64,000 bases of DNA, taken from positions 1,372,097 through 1,436,096 of the forward strand of contig CM074813.1 in assembly GCA_037447605.1 (NCBI GenBank), given 5' to 3'. Both the position numbers and the translations under genes were made by a program. Shown here in pieces: positions 35,126 to 47,575 of the stretch. Within the stretch, counting starts at the first letter, position 1, and each line of letters starts with the position of its first letter. A model generated the notes under the pieces. That model searched no databases. It was given only the letters and a program-made list of their open reading frames with translations, and was not told the origin of the DNA. Source of the DNA: Zygnema circumcarinatum (taxonomy: Eukaryota; Streptophyta; Zygnematophyceae; Zygnematales; Zygnemataceae).

Positions 35126-38100
35126 ATGGATGTCCATTCTGCAGCTCCTCACCAAAAGCGACAGAAGACGACAGCGCCAGAAGAACAGGCACCAATGAAG
35201 CTCGACACTGATATTGATAAGCAGGCCTCCTTAGGAATTTCCGACCTTTCCGGCTTCAGTCCTGAACTACTGAAATTGTATTACAGTGAGTCAATGAAAC
35301 CGGAGCAAAGAGACTTCCGCTAAAACGCGTTCTTGCTTAAATTTTTTTTATCTAGTAGAGGTGAGAAGTCACTTTGGACAAGCATTTTAAAAATGTCGAG
35401 AAATGAGCTTCACACTTTCGAAGCAAACACTTTTCGTCAAAGTCCTTCAGGTCTCCCTGCAACAGAGAACGGTCTCGATCTCTCCTTTGGCAAACAACTG
35501 GATCGGAGTAGATGTTCGGTTATAAACTTGATCAATGAAATTGCCCAGAAAATCATTCAGAAGCCTTGAAAGCGGGAATTCTGCACTAGCAAATCACTGT
35601 TGAAGTAAACAACTGTACTTTTTGTTACATGTTTGTTTGCAGGCAGGCTCTTTCCTTACAGAGAGATGTGCCGGTGGTTATCCTACGGTCATGGTAAGCG
35701 CGTTTATCATTTTGTTTATTTCATTCCCATTGAGTTTCCACCTTAATTATTCCAGTTTTGTTTAGCCATGAGCTGTCGACGTCCACCTGGGTTCATGCGG
35801 TTCGTGAAAAGGCTAGAATTCTTGAGGCAAATTACGAAGGTTTTCTACTGATCCTCCTTCCGGTTTCAGAGTCCTTCACCGCAAGAGTATGAACGGGGCC
35901 TGTCGATATCTCGCTTTCTTGTTTCGTTTTATCTTGGCAGGATGTTTTCAGTAGTGGGAATTAGTCTGGCTGCCCGATTGTATGTTGATAGTTCGCTCTT
36001 ACAGCTGTCTGCTTGTTTCGCAGACAAAAATCATCCAGGAACAGATACAGGTTTCCTGTCAAGACGTGAATTTTCTTTTACCCTCGAGAATGAAATTTAC
36101 ATTCGCTACCAGTCATTCAAGGATGCTGCAGAAATGGAGGCGGCTTTGAAGGATAAGTGTCCTTTCAAGGTTGACATTGGAGCTGTATACAACGTGGAGG
36201 TAACGACACGTCTGCTCTCCTTTCGTGCAGAGTTAAGTTTGAAAGGAATATTGTGCTTCGAGCTTTGCGAAACCGTGGAGAACTGCCCTGTGGTGGTCTA
36301 TGTGCAATCCGAATGGGGCACTTTCAAGTGGACTGGAGATGCGAGGCACGAGTAGCTCTCTAAGGAAGAAGCTTATCTAGTGAAAAAAATGTTCCTGATT
36401 TAGCAATGGTCTTTGTACGCTGAGAAGAGTGTTATTTCTTTCTGGAATTTGCAGCCCTCGAAGAGAACGGCGTACCAGAGCAAAAGCTCAGAGCGAGTAT
36501 TTGCTCCTGTTGAGAAAGAGCTTGTCTTTGATGTGGTAAGCACGCCACGTCTTTGTCGTTTCTTGCATTACCTCAAATCCGAAAAATCTATTTTATCATA
36601 AACTTTCTAAGAAACCTTACGATTTAAGGCAACTCCACGATGCACCACATTTTCTCAAATTTGAGTTGAACCAAACTTCACATTAAAAAAAAAAAATTAG
36701 AGTACCTACTTGCATGCACAAGTCCAAAGCAGGGAGAACAACCTCTGAGTCGCTTTTCTCCCCATTCCACAGGACATGTCAGATTATGATGACATCCGCT
36801 CTTGCTGCTCGGGAGCCGACATCTGTATGCGTTGCTGGCCCCTCATGACAATCGCTATCAAGTTGGTGGATACCACTCTCAGGGGTCAGCAGCGAAAAAA
36901 ACTCTCTTGCAGCGAGGGAAGGAGGGAGTGAGAAAGGGAGGGAGAGGCGGAGGGAGGGGACAGGGGACGGGGCACAGGGGAGAGGGGAGGGGGGCGGGAG
37001 AGGGGGAAGAGGGGCTGGGGACGGGTTAGGGGGAGGGCAGTGGGAGCAAATTAAGAGAAGGAAAACAGGACGGGAAGGAGGGCGGGAGGCGGGGAGGAGG
37101 AGAGGAGAAGGGCAATGAAGAGGGATGAAGGAGAGGGGAAGAGAGAGTGGGAGAAGGTGGAACGGCTGGCAGAGGGAGTGGGGACGAGGGAAGGATGGAA
37201 AGTAACAGGAGGTGATAGAAAAGAACTCCACCTGTCCCTTTCCTCCCTTCGCCGTCAAAATTGTAGTCGTCCATGTTATGCATTGCTGGTGAACGAAGGA
37301 ATATGGTGTGCTCATATCGCATCAAATGGTTCCCACCCTTTCGAAACTGCAGAGGACTTCGGTTATGAACATTTGCTTTGGGTATTTTCTGGCCGAAGAG
37401 GAGTCCATTGCTGGGTGTGCGACTCTCGAGCCCGTAGGTGAGTAACAATTATAGTCACTCTCCTCCTAATTTCCTTCTTGTGGACTCCCTCCCTCGCTGA
37501 TCTTCCTGTCCCACGGCCCCCTTACTGTCCCTTTCCCTATCCTCACTCTCTCTCTACCTCGTTTACTCAACCCCCCACTCTAGCTCTCCCGTTTTCTCCC
37601 ATCCTCGCTCTGTCCTCTCTTCATTTCCCACTTATCAACTTTCTCTCGTCCTGTCTCTCTGTATCTACTCTCATTCAAGCTGAAATCATTTTCGATCGCT
37701 TCTTCCTGAAACTCTCTTGCTAATGCTTGTCGCCGATCCGCTATTTTGATTTTGCTTTAGTCGAGACCTTGGTAATGTTTGCGAGCTGTTCATCATTCTG
37801 TCTTCATACCGATATTGTTTTTTATTGGTTGTTTTTTTTTCCAGACTTAACGATGAACAACGATCAGCTGTTGCGGACTACTTTCGTGTGTATAAGGTAT
37901 TACTCTTTCCTATGGCAGCATTGGGTTTGGATGCTCTCATAGTCTTGCTAAATCGTCTTGTGTTAAGACTCCGACCATCAGATCGGTATGCAACTCCCTG
38001 TGCGATCAATTTCCTTCTGTGAAGCAAAATAAGCAAAGTGTTTTGTCAAGCTTCACCCCAGGTAGTGAATTCGAGTCTACTGCTCCAATTATCAACCTTA

Positions 38101-41100
38101 CAATGGGGGAGGGAAGCGGTTTTGTGCGGTACACTGTCATCGACATCCTGCCTTCGTTCACCTGTTTTGCCATTTTTTATTTGCATTAAGCCATTTCCAC
38201 AGTGAATGGAATGCAGGGCAATGAAAACAACGCCAGAAAAGTCTCCCTTTCTGGTGCAGCTCTCCATCCCTTTCTCACGTACGTTTCACGGACTTGGAGT
38301 GACACGTAGGGGAGGAGAAGCGGAAGTATATAAAGTGAAAGGTGCAATGAAACTTTCTATGTTGTGCTCAGTGAGTTGTCTCAGTTTTGTGCACTGTCTT
38401 GAGCTTAATGGGTGCAGGCGCTCATATGAACAGGTTCTACTTCGCTATTTTGAAGACGAGATATTGCCGGAACAAGCACTTTTGGATACAGAAGATGCAT
38501 GGAGAAGGGTCTTGGCCATGGTTCCTGATGACGGTCAGTCATCACTTGACTGCAAAAACTTTCTATTTTGTCGGGGCAATCTTTAAGGTCTCATTTTCTG
38601 CAGAAGGCCTCTGTTCCACTGGAAAATGCAGAAGCCTCGTCCGTTTTTCTGTTGCTGCTCTACAGGATGTCTAGGTTTTGGGATTTATTCTAATGATCTT
38701 ACACTTTTTTGAAGACCGTCAGACATCTGAAGGCTTATATTTAGTGCAACTTATTATATGTGGCGGAATGACAAAAAATTCTATGCAGATGTAAGGCAGC
38801 GCATGACTGAGAAATGGGAGAGTGATAGAAGACCGGCATCCAATGAAAACGTCAGTACTGTCAGGTGGAGACAGCTTGAAGCGGTGGTCAAATCAGCAGC
38901 TAGAAAGGTAACCACGCTTCCAAGGAACCGACCAGGTTGTCTCTCCCTCTTCTTCAGCGAGTGTGTCCCGGATTGAATGTCTCGAGTGAGAAATAGCGAA
39001 CCAAACCTTTTTGTCTGTTGTGAATTCGATGAAGCCGAGCATTGAAATGCTAAGGTTTGAATGATTCTGTTATGACAGATGAATATCATTGTTGGGGATT
39101 GAGGAACTTGCAGAACACAAACTTACGGAGGACCCTCGAAGAGATTGTGTTTTGCTACACCTACCCTCGACTCGATCTTGAGGTAAGCAGTCGGGCTTGC
39201 TGAATAGAAAAACTGTTTTACAAGACATGTGTTGTTGTCAGTTTATGACAAGATCGCGTGGCCTTCGTTGGCGTCTGTAAGAAGACTAGTCTCCTACTTG
39301 ACCTCCAACTATGAAACATTCCGTTCTCATTATCTTTCCTACTTCCCTTTCCCTCCCAGCTCTCTTTCTTCCGCTATATTTCACTTCCCTGTTCCTCCCT
39401 CTCGCGCTTCCCATGTTGATTGCTCAAGGACTTCTGAAAGCAGCCATGGTCACAAGATTCCTTTGCCTCCAGTATGTGAATAATCCTTCGGGATAAGGCG
39501 TTGGAGTCCTGAAAGCCTTTGGACTAGAAGTATGTCATGCTCTTCCAACCAATTAAATTGATTTGAGGATGGAAAATAATGTCGATAAATAGGGCCCTAT
39601 TGATACAACATAGAACTGAGAAGGAGCACCTGTTATCATCTCACTGCTGCTGCTTCTGCCGTTTTACTTCTATTCTCTCTGATAAAATGCTGTGGCTAAC
39701 TTTTGCAGGTTTCTAAGCATATGAATCACCTACTTAAAGCTCCTTTCTGCATTCATCCAAAAACAGGTTCCTTCCTTAGAACCCAACAATCTTTGATTTC
39801 TGAACTACTGAAATCCTTGTAATGCTGCGCAGGAAAGTGTTTAGCATCTTTCCCTTACCATCTCCCGCACCCCATCTGTCTTATCCGGCTTATACACCTA
39901 TTTCTGTATACAGAAAGGGATATATACCCTTTCCCTTTCCTAATCTCCCTTTCCCCTGCGTCTCCTTTCTCTCTTATCCCTTCGCTCTCTTTGCCTTTAT
40001 ATACTGAATTTATTTTGAAGTACTCTGCGATGCAGGGAAGGTCTGTGTTCCAATAGATCCAAGCACTTGTGAGAAGTTCGATCTCACTTCCGTACCTTCA
40101 CTTTCACAGGTGAGAGAGCATGCAACTTCATGCAATTGAGTAGTGAGAGGGTGAGAGAAAAGGAAAGTGATCGTTGAAGCATTAGTTAGCGCTTATGCGA
40201 TTGAAGCTAGGCGTATTGTTGAGTTTCTTGTTGTTACTGCATGTACCTTCACATTTGAGGTCTGATCATAACATGAGCACCCACCGATTAGCAACGGAGC
40301 AGCAGAGAGGGTGAACCGTAAGCTAGGGGAGATGACGCGTTCGATGCTGAGTGAGTCACACCATTGTTGTAATCAGCATTCTTTTGCAATTCTTATTCTA
40401 TAAAGTTACGTACATTGGACAGCTTCGTTGGCACAACACATAAGAAAGACCACCGCCGTATACCAGGAAACACTATGGAATTCATGTTACAGGTTAAATA
40501 GTCTTAGAGCTTTCATCTATAATCAAGATATTCTTAATTTTTAGGGTTTGCACGGTGAGTGAGCTGATCCTATGGGGTGTGTGATGGAAGGACAGCTGCT
40601 GAATGAGTTGAACGATGCAGAAGGACGTGGCAGCGCTAATGGGAGCCATGGTCGCGGTAAGAGCAGATCCCCATTCTTAACTCACTTGCCAAAACAATGT
40701 CAGTAAGTTACTAGGTTACTTTGTTGCTGTTTATTTACTTACACGAGTTGATTTTTGCCAAAGGAACTCGTTTGTTTCAATCATCGGACCATCTCTTTTT
40801 CCATGGCAATTCTCCCGTGGGGACTATCCGAGTCTCCAAAGCATTCCAAAACTAAAGAAACCTGCTGGCAATCTTGAGTAGGCTGTTATATGTGCCCTCC
40901 TGCATGCAGATGGTTTGGGGACATTGCATACTGTAACACTTGAGAGAGTCACTTCTGGCCTTGGCCTTCAGTGATGAGGGAGAAACGGAGAAACTGTTGC
41001 TAAGGTGATGCAGACTCAGATAAGACGTCTCTGAAGCCGACGCTGGAACTCTTCCATCAAACATTCTTGGATCCTCTGCTCCTCGCATGTAAGGTGAGTC

Positions 41101-41430
41101 CTCCAGTGGTTTCTCAGCAGTGGTAAGGCAATTTTTCAAGAACCTTTCAGGCTCCGGAGTTGGCATTCCAGCCCGGGGCCTGTTCTACCTGATTTGAACC
41201 TTTAGTATAAGAGTGAATTTGATAGTTCCCATGTCACCGTCTGAAGTGAGTGAAGACTTAAGATTGAGGGCCGACCTCCATCGGTTCAGTGGCGGCCGGC
41301 CACTTAACACACTTCTAAATTTGCGAGATTCCAGTACGCTGAGGATTTTTTCTGCATGCAGGAGGAGTTGGAAGCTGCCCATCAAGAGCGGCTTCGGGAG
41401 AAGGCCATGGCGCCCAATTTCACATGGTAG
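35126..41430 (+). CDS. PRI1: DNA primase small (catalytic) subunit
   Basis: Makes RNA primers as part of the Pol alpha-primase complex. Sixteen exons with GT-AG introns and continuous phase: 35126-35285, 35643-35693, 36024-36199, 36455-36535, 36773-36884, 37353-37437, 37845-37896, 38217-38278, 38418-38533, 38789-38907, 39114-39182, 39709-39766, 40036-40109, 40596-40656, 41005-41093 and 41362-41430; total 477 residues, against 420 in human. Key motifs are [37 protein letters not shown] and DIGAVYN. The catalytic FDVDMSDYDD places Asp155 and Asp157 as metal ligands. [13 protein letters not shown] supplies the zinc cysteines, and [12 protein letters not shown] is the nucleotide-binding motif. 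[20 protein letters not shown] follows later. The start is the least certain part; the first 40 residues are not conserved. Confidence 0.94.
36911..37222. repeat. Long purine tract in primase intron 5
   Basis: Roughly 300 bp that are almost all G and A on the plus strand, with many GGG/GGGG runs and GGGA repeats. Such sequence can form triplex or G-quadruplex structures. It ends about 130 bp before exon 6. Confidence 0.85.
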
Positions 41431-41807
41431 ACATCCCTATTGCCATAGTACACTTTCTCTATATAAAGGGCAATTATGCATGAAACGCCCTCTCTCAGGT
41501 CATAGGGGCGGCACACCCACTTGCATTTTTTTTTGCGTTCCATTTAGGGTTCTATGGCCCTGCGCTTTCCCTTGTTGTGTCCGTTACAATGCGGTATAGG
41601 CAAACTTATTTTTGAATTGTTGACAATATTCTAAGATGCCCACGTATGCTGTATGTACAAGGGCAGTTTTGTCAAAAATGAAATCTAAGTCGAATGACAC
41701 AATACGGAAAGAAACTACTATAAGATCTTCTCTGATGTTATGAGCCATTGTTGGGCCACACTGGCACCCATACAAATGTTCACGGCTAGAACACAGCCAA
41801 AAGTGAG
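41431..41807. other. Convergent 3' region of primase and WASH
   Basis: Two genes converge with 377 bp between their stop codons. There is no other feature beyond short T- and A-rich stretches. Confidence 0.6.
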
Positions 41808-44598
41808 TCAATCGCTCCAGTCGTCATTGTCATTGTCATCGCCATTGAGGGCTCGATTCCTCTGTGAAATGAACTCGTGTATTTTTGACAGCTGTTACAT
41901 GCCACATGCACCAATTAGACACACACACACGACGAGCAATTCTTACGTAAGGAGCAAGTGAAAAAGGATGGAGGGGAATGGCAATCAGCAGTACACTCAC
42001 AGGCGGAGTCTGCTTCCCCCGCGCCGAACTGCAGAAATCAGATTAACCAATAGCAGAAGTCAGATTTGGCGCATAATTGCGAAAAACAATCTGAAAAAAC
42101 AAACAACATACATGCACGCATGAATGCATGCCCACCTGCTGGACGCTCCAGTCCCACTTGTAGGCTCCCCACCTTCTGCTGGAGTCTGGCAGGTCATCTT
42201 CAACAAAGAATCAGCACATGGAAATTGCTGACAAACTTGACCAAACAATCAACGCCAAGTACATAACGACGAGAAGTCCTCCACCCTACGCCACTGTCTC
42301 CCTGTCATGCAAATTTCCTTTAACTCTCCTCCGCGCAGTTTCCCTATTCAGGAGCTCACCGAAGCCGAGCCCTTGTCGGAGGCCTGAAGTGACATCCTGC
42401 GCATGGTGAGGGTTTTCGCCATCTCCGCCATCACATTCACGGTCTGCGGCATCCCCCCATTCTAAACAACTCATGCGAGTGAAAGTCCTGCCATTGCAGT
42501 TTCAGTCCCCTGCGTCCTCAAACCTGTCATGTCTGACTGACATAGACAAGAAGACAAGTGAAAACATTGAAGGACGAGGTCAGATGTGGAGCTGGCAGGA
42601 GCTTTCAGGGCTGTAGGGATTCATACCCCCAACTGGCCGTTGGATTTGCTTGTTGGCCCATCATTATCCAGTTGGTGCTTTGACCCAGGCAGTTCTTCCT
42701 TTTGAACCTGACCATCATAGTAAAGCTTCAAGGGTCATTAGAAATATGTGTGAGCAAAAGAGGAAGAGAGAGTGAGAGAGAGAGAGACAGAGAGAGCGAG
42801 AGGTACAGGACTAAGTGGCACCTTCCGAAGAGATACACCAGGATTGCGTATGGAGGCTAGGAGTGCCGCACGGCCGTCATCTGAACTCCATTTCCAGACC
42901 AAGCAGTCAGGAGGAGGCAAATCTTTATGATCTCTACCCTTTCTGTCCCTACTTACTCCTTGGCAAGTAGTTGTACATAAGAAAACATGCAAAAGAGGGG
43001 ACGGGAGGAGGAATTGAACAAGAAGACAAAGAACGAAAGCAAGAAAAACTCACCAATGGGAGGGATGCCCTCAGGGCTAGAAAATGTTCCTCCCCGTTTT
43101 TTTCCAAAGGAAAGGTTGGGTGCCTTAGGGAAACTTGGAGGAGGAGGAGGTGGTGGCGGGAGAGGCGGTAATGGGAGAGGAGGTGGTGGGAGTGGAGGTG
43201 CAAGAGACGAAGGAAGAGACTCGCTGTTTGCTACTTCTCTGCCTTTCTGGGCTGCCAATCCTTTATGCACAGGCTGAATATCCTCTATCATCTCTGGGAA
43301 GGTGGAAACTGGTGTCCGTTCAAAGCGAGGGAGGGAAGGAGGAGGAGGAGGAGCGACGGAGGGAGGAGAGAGAATGGAAGTTGCAGGGAGTGCAGGAGGA
43401 CTATTTGATGCTTGGTAATCGTGTGGAACGGATGGAACAAGCATCGGAGTGGAACGAATATTCGTGTTTGGACTTACTATCTCTCGCAAAGTGGGAGTGG
43501 GTGTTAGAGGGAGCTGAGAGGGAGAGGAGGAACCGCTGCCTGTTCTATGCAACAATGAAGGCCAATCACGTGGCTCAACGGGCGGCGAGGTCTTTTCTGC
43601 AAGCATATACCCGCTCTGTTTGTCAATATAAAGGAAAGTGCCGAACAGAAGAAAAATGCCATAGCTGATCAGCATGTTTCATATTCACAAAATATTGTCA
43701 TAGAAATTCTCCCTTACAGTACAGCTGTTCCTGAACTTCCTCCCCATTGCATCCAGACGCACCTCTCTCTGTCCTCTCTCCCTTTTCCTCTCTCCCTCCT
43801 TTACTCTCCTCCCTCATTGTCGATAAAATGCGATCAAGAGCGCACCTTCTAATGGAAACCGCTTAGCCCCTCGGACGGCGGATGGAGCGATGGATGCTAA
43901 AGTGAACTCTTCGTCTCCCACTGCTGTTCAGGATAAAAACATGTTAAGCTTTTCCAAATGTTCCAGTTTTTCCATATCTCCGTTTTACATCAGTATTTAA
44001 GGCCACTAACGCACCAAAGCTTCTAGAGCTTAGAAATTCCTAAAACGGTTTTCTGCGACTCCAGAGGTTGAAACGAAAGTTACTACAAAACCATGTTTTT
44101 TGCATGTTGAACAGGAAACGAGTTCATTCTGTTGATCTGGTGATCCGACAGCTCAGCATTTTTCCAGCTCTTAAACCGTTAAACTGCTCCGTTAAGTCTC
44201 TGCATTTCCAAGACTTTGAGCATAACCTCCTTTGTTTACTTTCCACAAAAGGGGCAGACAGCAACCCAACCGGCTGCTCTTCGAGCTCCTCTGTTTATCT
44301 GTTTATCTTTTTATGCCGAGCTGTTATAGTACGTGCGTTATGTGCATCTCTTTCCAGACAGATATCAAAGTACCAATTAGGGTTGTGGAACTCGTTGCCA
44401 AAGGCTGTGGCTCACCCTCCCAAGGCAGCGCCGCTCCGAGGGGGAGGTCCGGCAGGCTGTGGGGGAGGCTGAGTGGGGGCACAGCCCGGGGGGCGGGCCG
44501 GAAGCTGAACTCCTCCTCCCCTCCAAAAGCCGACTGAACCTCCGCCCCATGTAATCAACGCTACAGATATTGTTGCCCCTCTTCTCTACATCCCCTTC

Positions 44599-44681
<83 letters not shown>

Positions 44682-47575
44682 ACACACACACACAAACACG
44701 CAAACACACAGGGTCTCTCTTTTTGCGCCTTTCTCCGTCTAGACCCTCCACTTTCTCTACCCCTTTCCCACTCTCCGCCTTCTTCCTCTTCGCCTCCTTC
44801 ATTTCTTCGCTTTCACCCTTCCTACTTCTTTTGCTCAACCTCACCATTTCCCCTTTGTCTCCACTCTCTTCCCTCGATCTTGTCTTCTCTTCTCCGCCCA
44901 TCCCAGCCTCCACTCTCATCCCCGCACTCACTCCAACAATGCCGTCTCTCTCCTCCCACCCATAGAAAGGGAACCTCCTTACCTCATTATCTCCCCTGAG
45001 CACACTGAGGGGAGGGGGTGGAAGCTCTGACATTTGCGGAGTCACTATCGGAGAAGTTTCCTTCGGAAGATTTGGCAGCGAGTTATCGACAACCTTGTAC
45101 CTGCCACACAAAACCTTAACCATTGCATTGCCTAATTGAAAGGAAGTTTTGGATAACAGAACACAAAAGGACTTGAAAGTAAGCAGGCACAAAAAAAATC
45201 ATCGTAGAACAGAAGCAATCGCACGAGAAAAAAACAGGAATGGAGTAAATCTCTTCGAACCTGAGATAAGGCATTTCCGTGCTGTTGAAGAGGAGCAGGT
45301 TGGCGACAGATGGAAGGTCTTCAGGGACTCCACCAATCCCCTCCTGCCACGTCAGCACATTTGTTTCTTTCTACTTTAACTACAGTAAGGCGAAGGCAGT
45401 CTTACTAATAACTCTGAAGGACAAGGTTTACATCGAATGAGTTGCTACATGCAACTGCAGTGTGTGTTCTCTAGACATTAGTCTTCTACAATTGACGAGC
45501 ACTCTGCTACTAGTTCCATGCAGTCTCAAACACCATAGTTCCAGTTCCAGTTCCAGTTCCAGTTTTAATTCCAGTTCCAGTTCCAATTCCAATTCCAATT
45601 CCAGTTTCAGTTTCAGTCTCAGTTACAGTTATGGTCATGCCACCATACCGGCGGATGCTCTTGTTCTGGAAGCCGTTCAACCGCTGTTGCAGCAAAGAAT
45701 CGGAAAAGCTCCATAGCTTCCTCCACTCCTTGCGGCGCTTCCTGCACTTCTTCATCAAAGAAAAGTAACCAAATACCGAATGAGCAATGACAACCTTAAC
45801 CCTAAGGTCCCCTCACTTCCTGAAAACCTCAAGAGGAATTTTGGCTTATTTAGTTAGTTTTTCAGCATACAGAGTTCCGATCCAAGATTGAGCCCGCACC
45901 TGCCCCCCATAAGGAGGTGGAACCAACGCCGGAAAGTTGTCGAGTTGACGCGGCGGCTGAGCGGAGAAGAGAGGCTCAAAGTCGGAAGTTCGCGGAGGGA
46001 GGGAGGGATACTTTGAGAGCGAACAAACTCTGATTGGCCGGTTGGCTCCAGCAACTGCCTCGATTTGGGCCTGCTCCAAACTCACAGCTCTCCCTCACCG
46101 ATAAAAATTTACACGATTGTGTGTGTGGGGGGTGGGGGGGGGGGGAGGGCGAGGGAGAGAGAGGGAGAGAGAGGGAGAGGACGAGAAAGAGAGAGGAAGC
46201 TTTAGCACTTCTAGAATTTTCAGCTTTTCTGCTGTGATAGCAATGTTGTGAGCGACTTCATCGGAATTGATACATTATGAAACTTTTCTTTTGCCTAAGG
46301 ACCGAAAAAAAAAATGGCAACGCCAAGCATGTCAACAAACGAGGCCAAGATTCGGTGGAGGTTCGCATGAAAAGCATGAGCATGAGTCAACTTTGCGGCC
46401 CCTTCCCCTTGAGCACCTGCGCCTCTTGGACCCGCGAAGAGAGGAGGGACAGCCGCGCCTGCTCCGCCTCAACCTGCACAACAGATTTTTCGAACCTAGA
46501 TTTCTCAGAACCTAGCTTAGCCTTTTAGGAATTCAAAAAATTAAGACCACATATTATTCAATACAGACTTTAACTCTGAATGTTCTGAACAGGAACAGCT
46601 CCGGAAAATTCAAATTCAGAAAAAAGAAGGAATGAAAGGAACTTGAGTCTGCTTTGAAATCATATATACTTGAAAAAGAAAAGACTTGGAAGAACCCTGG
46701 ACGCTCAACCCTAAGGCCAGAACCCTGAATACTGAACCCTAAACCCTAAATTCCCTGAACCCTAAGTTCTGAACCCTGAACCCTGAACCCTAAACCATAA
46801 GCCCTTTCCCTGAACCCTGAACCCTAAACCCTAAACCCGAACCCTAAACCCTAAACCCTACGTCCTGAATCCGGAACTCTCACCCTCACCCTAAGCTCTA
46901 AACACTAAAGCCTCACCCTGACCCCTAAGTCCTACACCCTGATCCCTTAAGTACTGAATCCTGAACCCTGAACCCTAACCCAAAGTCCTGAACCCTGACC
47001 CTAAACCCTAACCCTGAACCCTAAACCCTAAACTAAACTCTGAACTCTGAACCCTAAACACTAAACCCTAAATCCAGACCTTAAAAAGTCCTGAGCCCTG
47101 AACCTTACACCCTAAACCCTAACCCTGACCCTAACCCCTAGCCCTGACCCGAAACCCTAACCCTGAACCCTAATTCCGAACCCTAAAAGTCCTGAACCCT
47201 GAACCTTGAACCTTACACCCTAAACCCTAACCCTGACCCTAAACCCTAACCCTGACCCTAAACCCTAACCCTGAACCCTGAACCCTAAGTCCTGAACCTT
47301 GAACCCTAAGTCAATCCTGACCCCAAAACCCCGCATCCCGGGAACCCTTAAAATGTTACCCGGCGAAGGACTGTATCGAGAATGTCGTCGGCCGCGCGCT
47401 CGAGACTGGCGAGGGAGTGGCAGAGACGGCCGTACGTCTCTCCCGGCGCCAGGTTCAGGCCCACCACTGGATCCAACCAACAGATCAACACCCGAAGGAT
47501 CAACAACGGCTTGTGGGGTTCAAACAGTCTACCCTGCCAGGTGGAACCATGCCGCTGCCCGCTTACCAGGCACAT
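41808..47575 (-). CDS. WASHC1: WASH, Arp2/3 activator of endosomes
   Basis: WASP-family protein that activates Arp2/3-driven actin branching on endosomes. Eleven exons, all GT-AG with continuous phase: 47360-47575, 46417-46473, 45900-46070, 45649-45741, 45261-45370, 44983-45100, 44416-44533, 43054-43596, 42822-42931, 42360-42461, 41808-41861; 563 residues. The N-terminal WAHD1-like part reads SLASLERAADDILDTVLRR, then EAQAQIEAVAGANRPIRVCS and SKYPS (WASH: AQAKI.KIKGSKK..KVFSSAKYP). Next comes GGVPEDLPSVANLLLFNSTE, very close to the animal LGGLP.NISSVSSLLLFNTTE block. A long Pro-rich region follows, then a WH2 motif (DDGRAALLASIRNPGVSLRK), a central helix ending TLTMRRMSLQ, and an acidic tail DDNDNDDWSD with the Arp2/3-binding Trp. 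The first exon's start and the exon 9 acceptor are the weakest calls. Confidence 0.88.
44597..44680. repeat. (CT)n microsatellite in WASH intron 6
   Basis: About 40 CT dinucleotides with a single A interruption, followed by a short (CA)n run. Likely length-variable. Confidence 0.97.
45538..45632. repeat. Hexanucleotide repeat (CCAGTT/CCAATT)n in WASH intron 4
   Basis: About fifteen tandem six-base units, CCAGTT drifting to CCAATT and CAGTTT, begin some 20 bp after the donor of exon 4. Confidence 0.9.
46690..47335. repeat. Interstitial telomere-like tract in WASH intron 1
   Basis: Roughly 650 bp built from CCCTAAA, ACCCTGA and close variants (AACCCTAAGTCCTG), with a few perfect CCCTAAACCCTAAACCC runs. 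CCCTAAA is the complement of the plant telomere repeat TTTAGGG. The tract fills most of the intron between exons 1 and 2, with its end only about 25 bp from the exon 1 donor. Confidence 0.95.

Noticed and set aside
36779-37315. 178-codon minus-strand frame over primase intron 5
   Set aside because: It is the translation of a purine tract plus the antisense of exon 5. The sense strand is the clearly conserved primase exon.
43135-43668. 177-codon plus-strand frame opposite WASH exon 8
   Set aside because: Antisense of a GC-rich Pro-coding exon. The minus strand joins in phase with the rest of WASH.
44570-44965. 131-codon plus-strand frame over the CT microsatellite
   Set aside because: Ser/Leu low-complexity peptide from (CT)n. 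It lies antisense within WASH intron 6.
46690-47335. True chromosome end
   Set aside because: The telomere-like tract is degenerate, only about 650 bp, and flanked on both sides by exons of the same gene.
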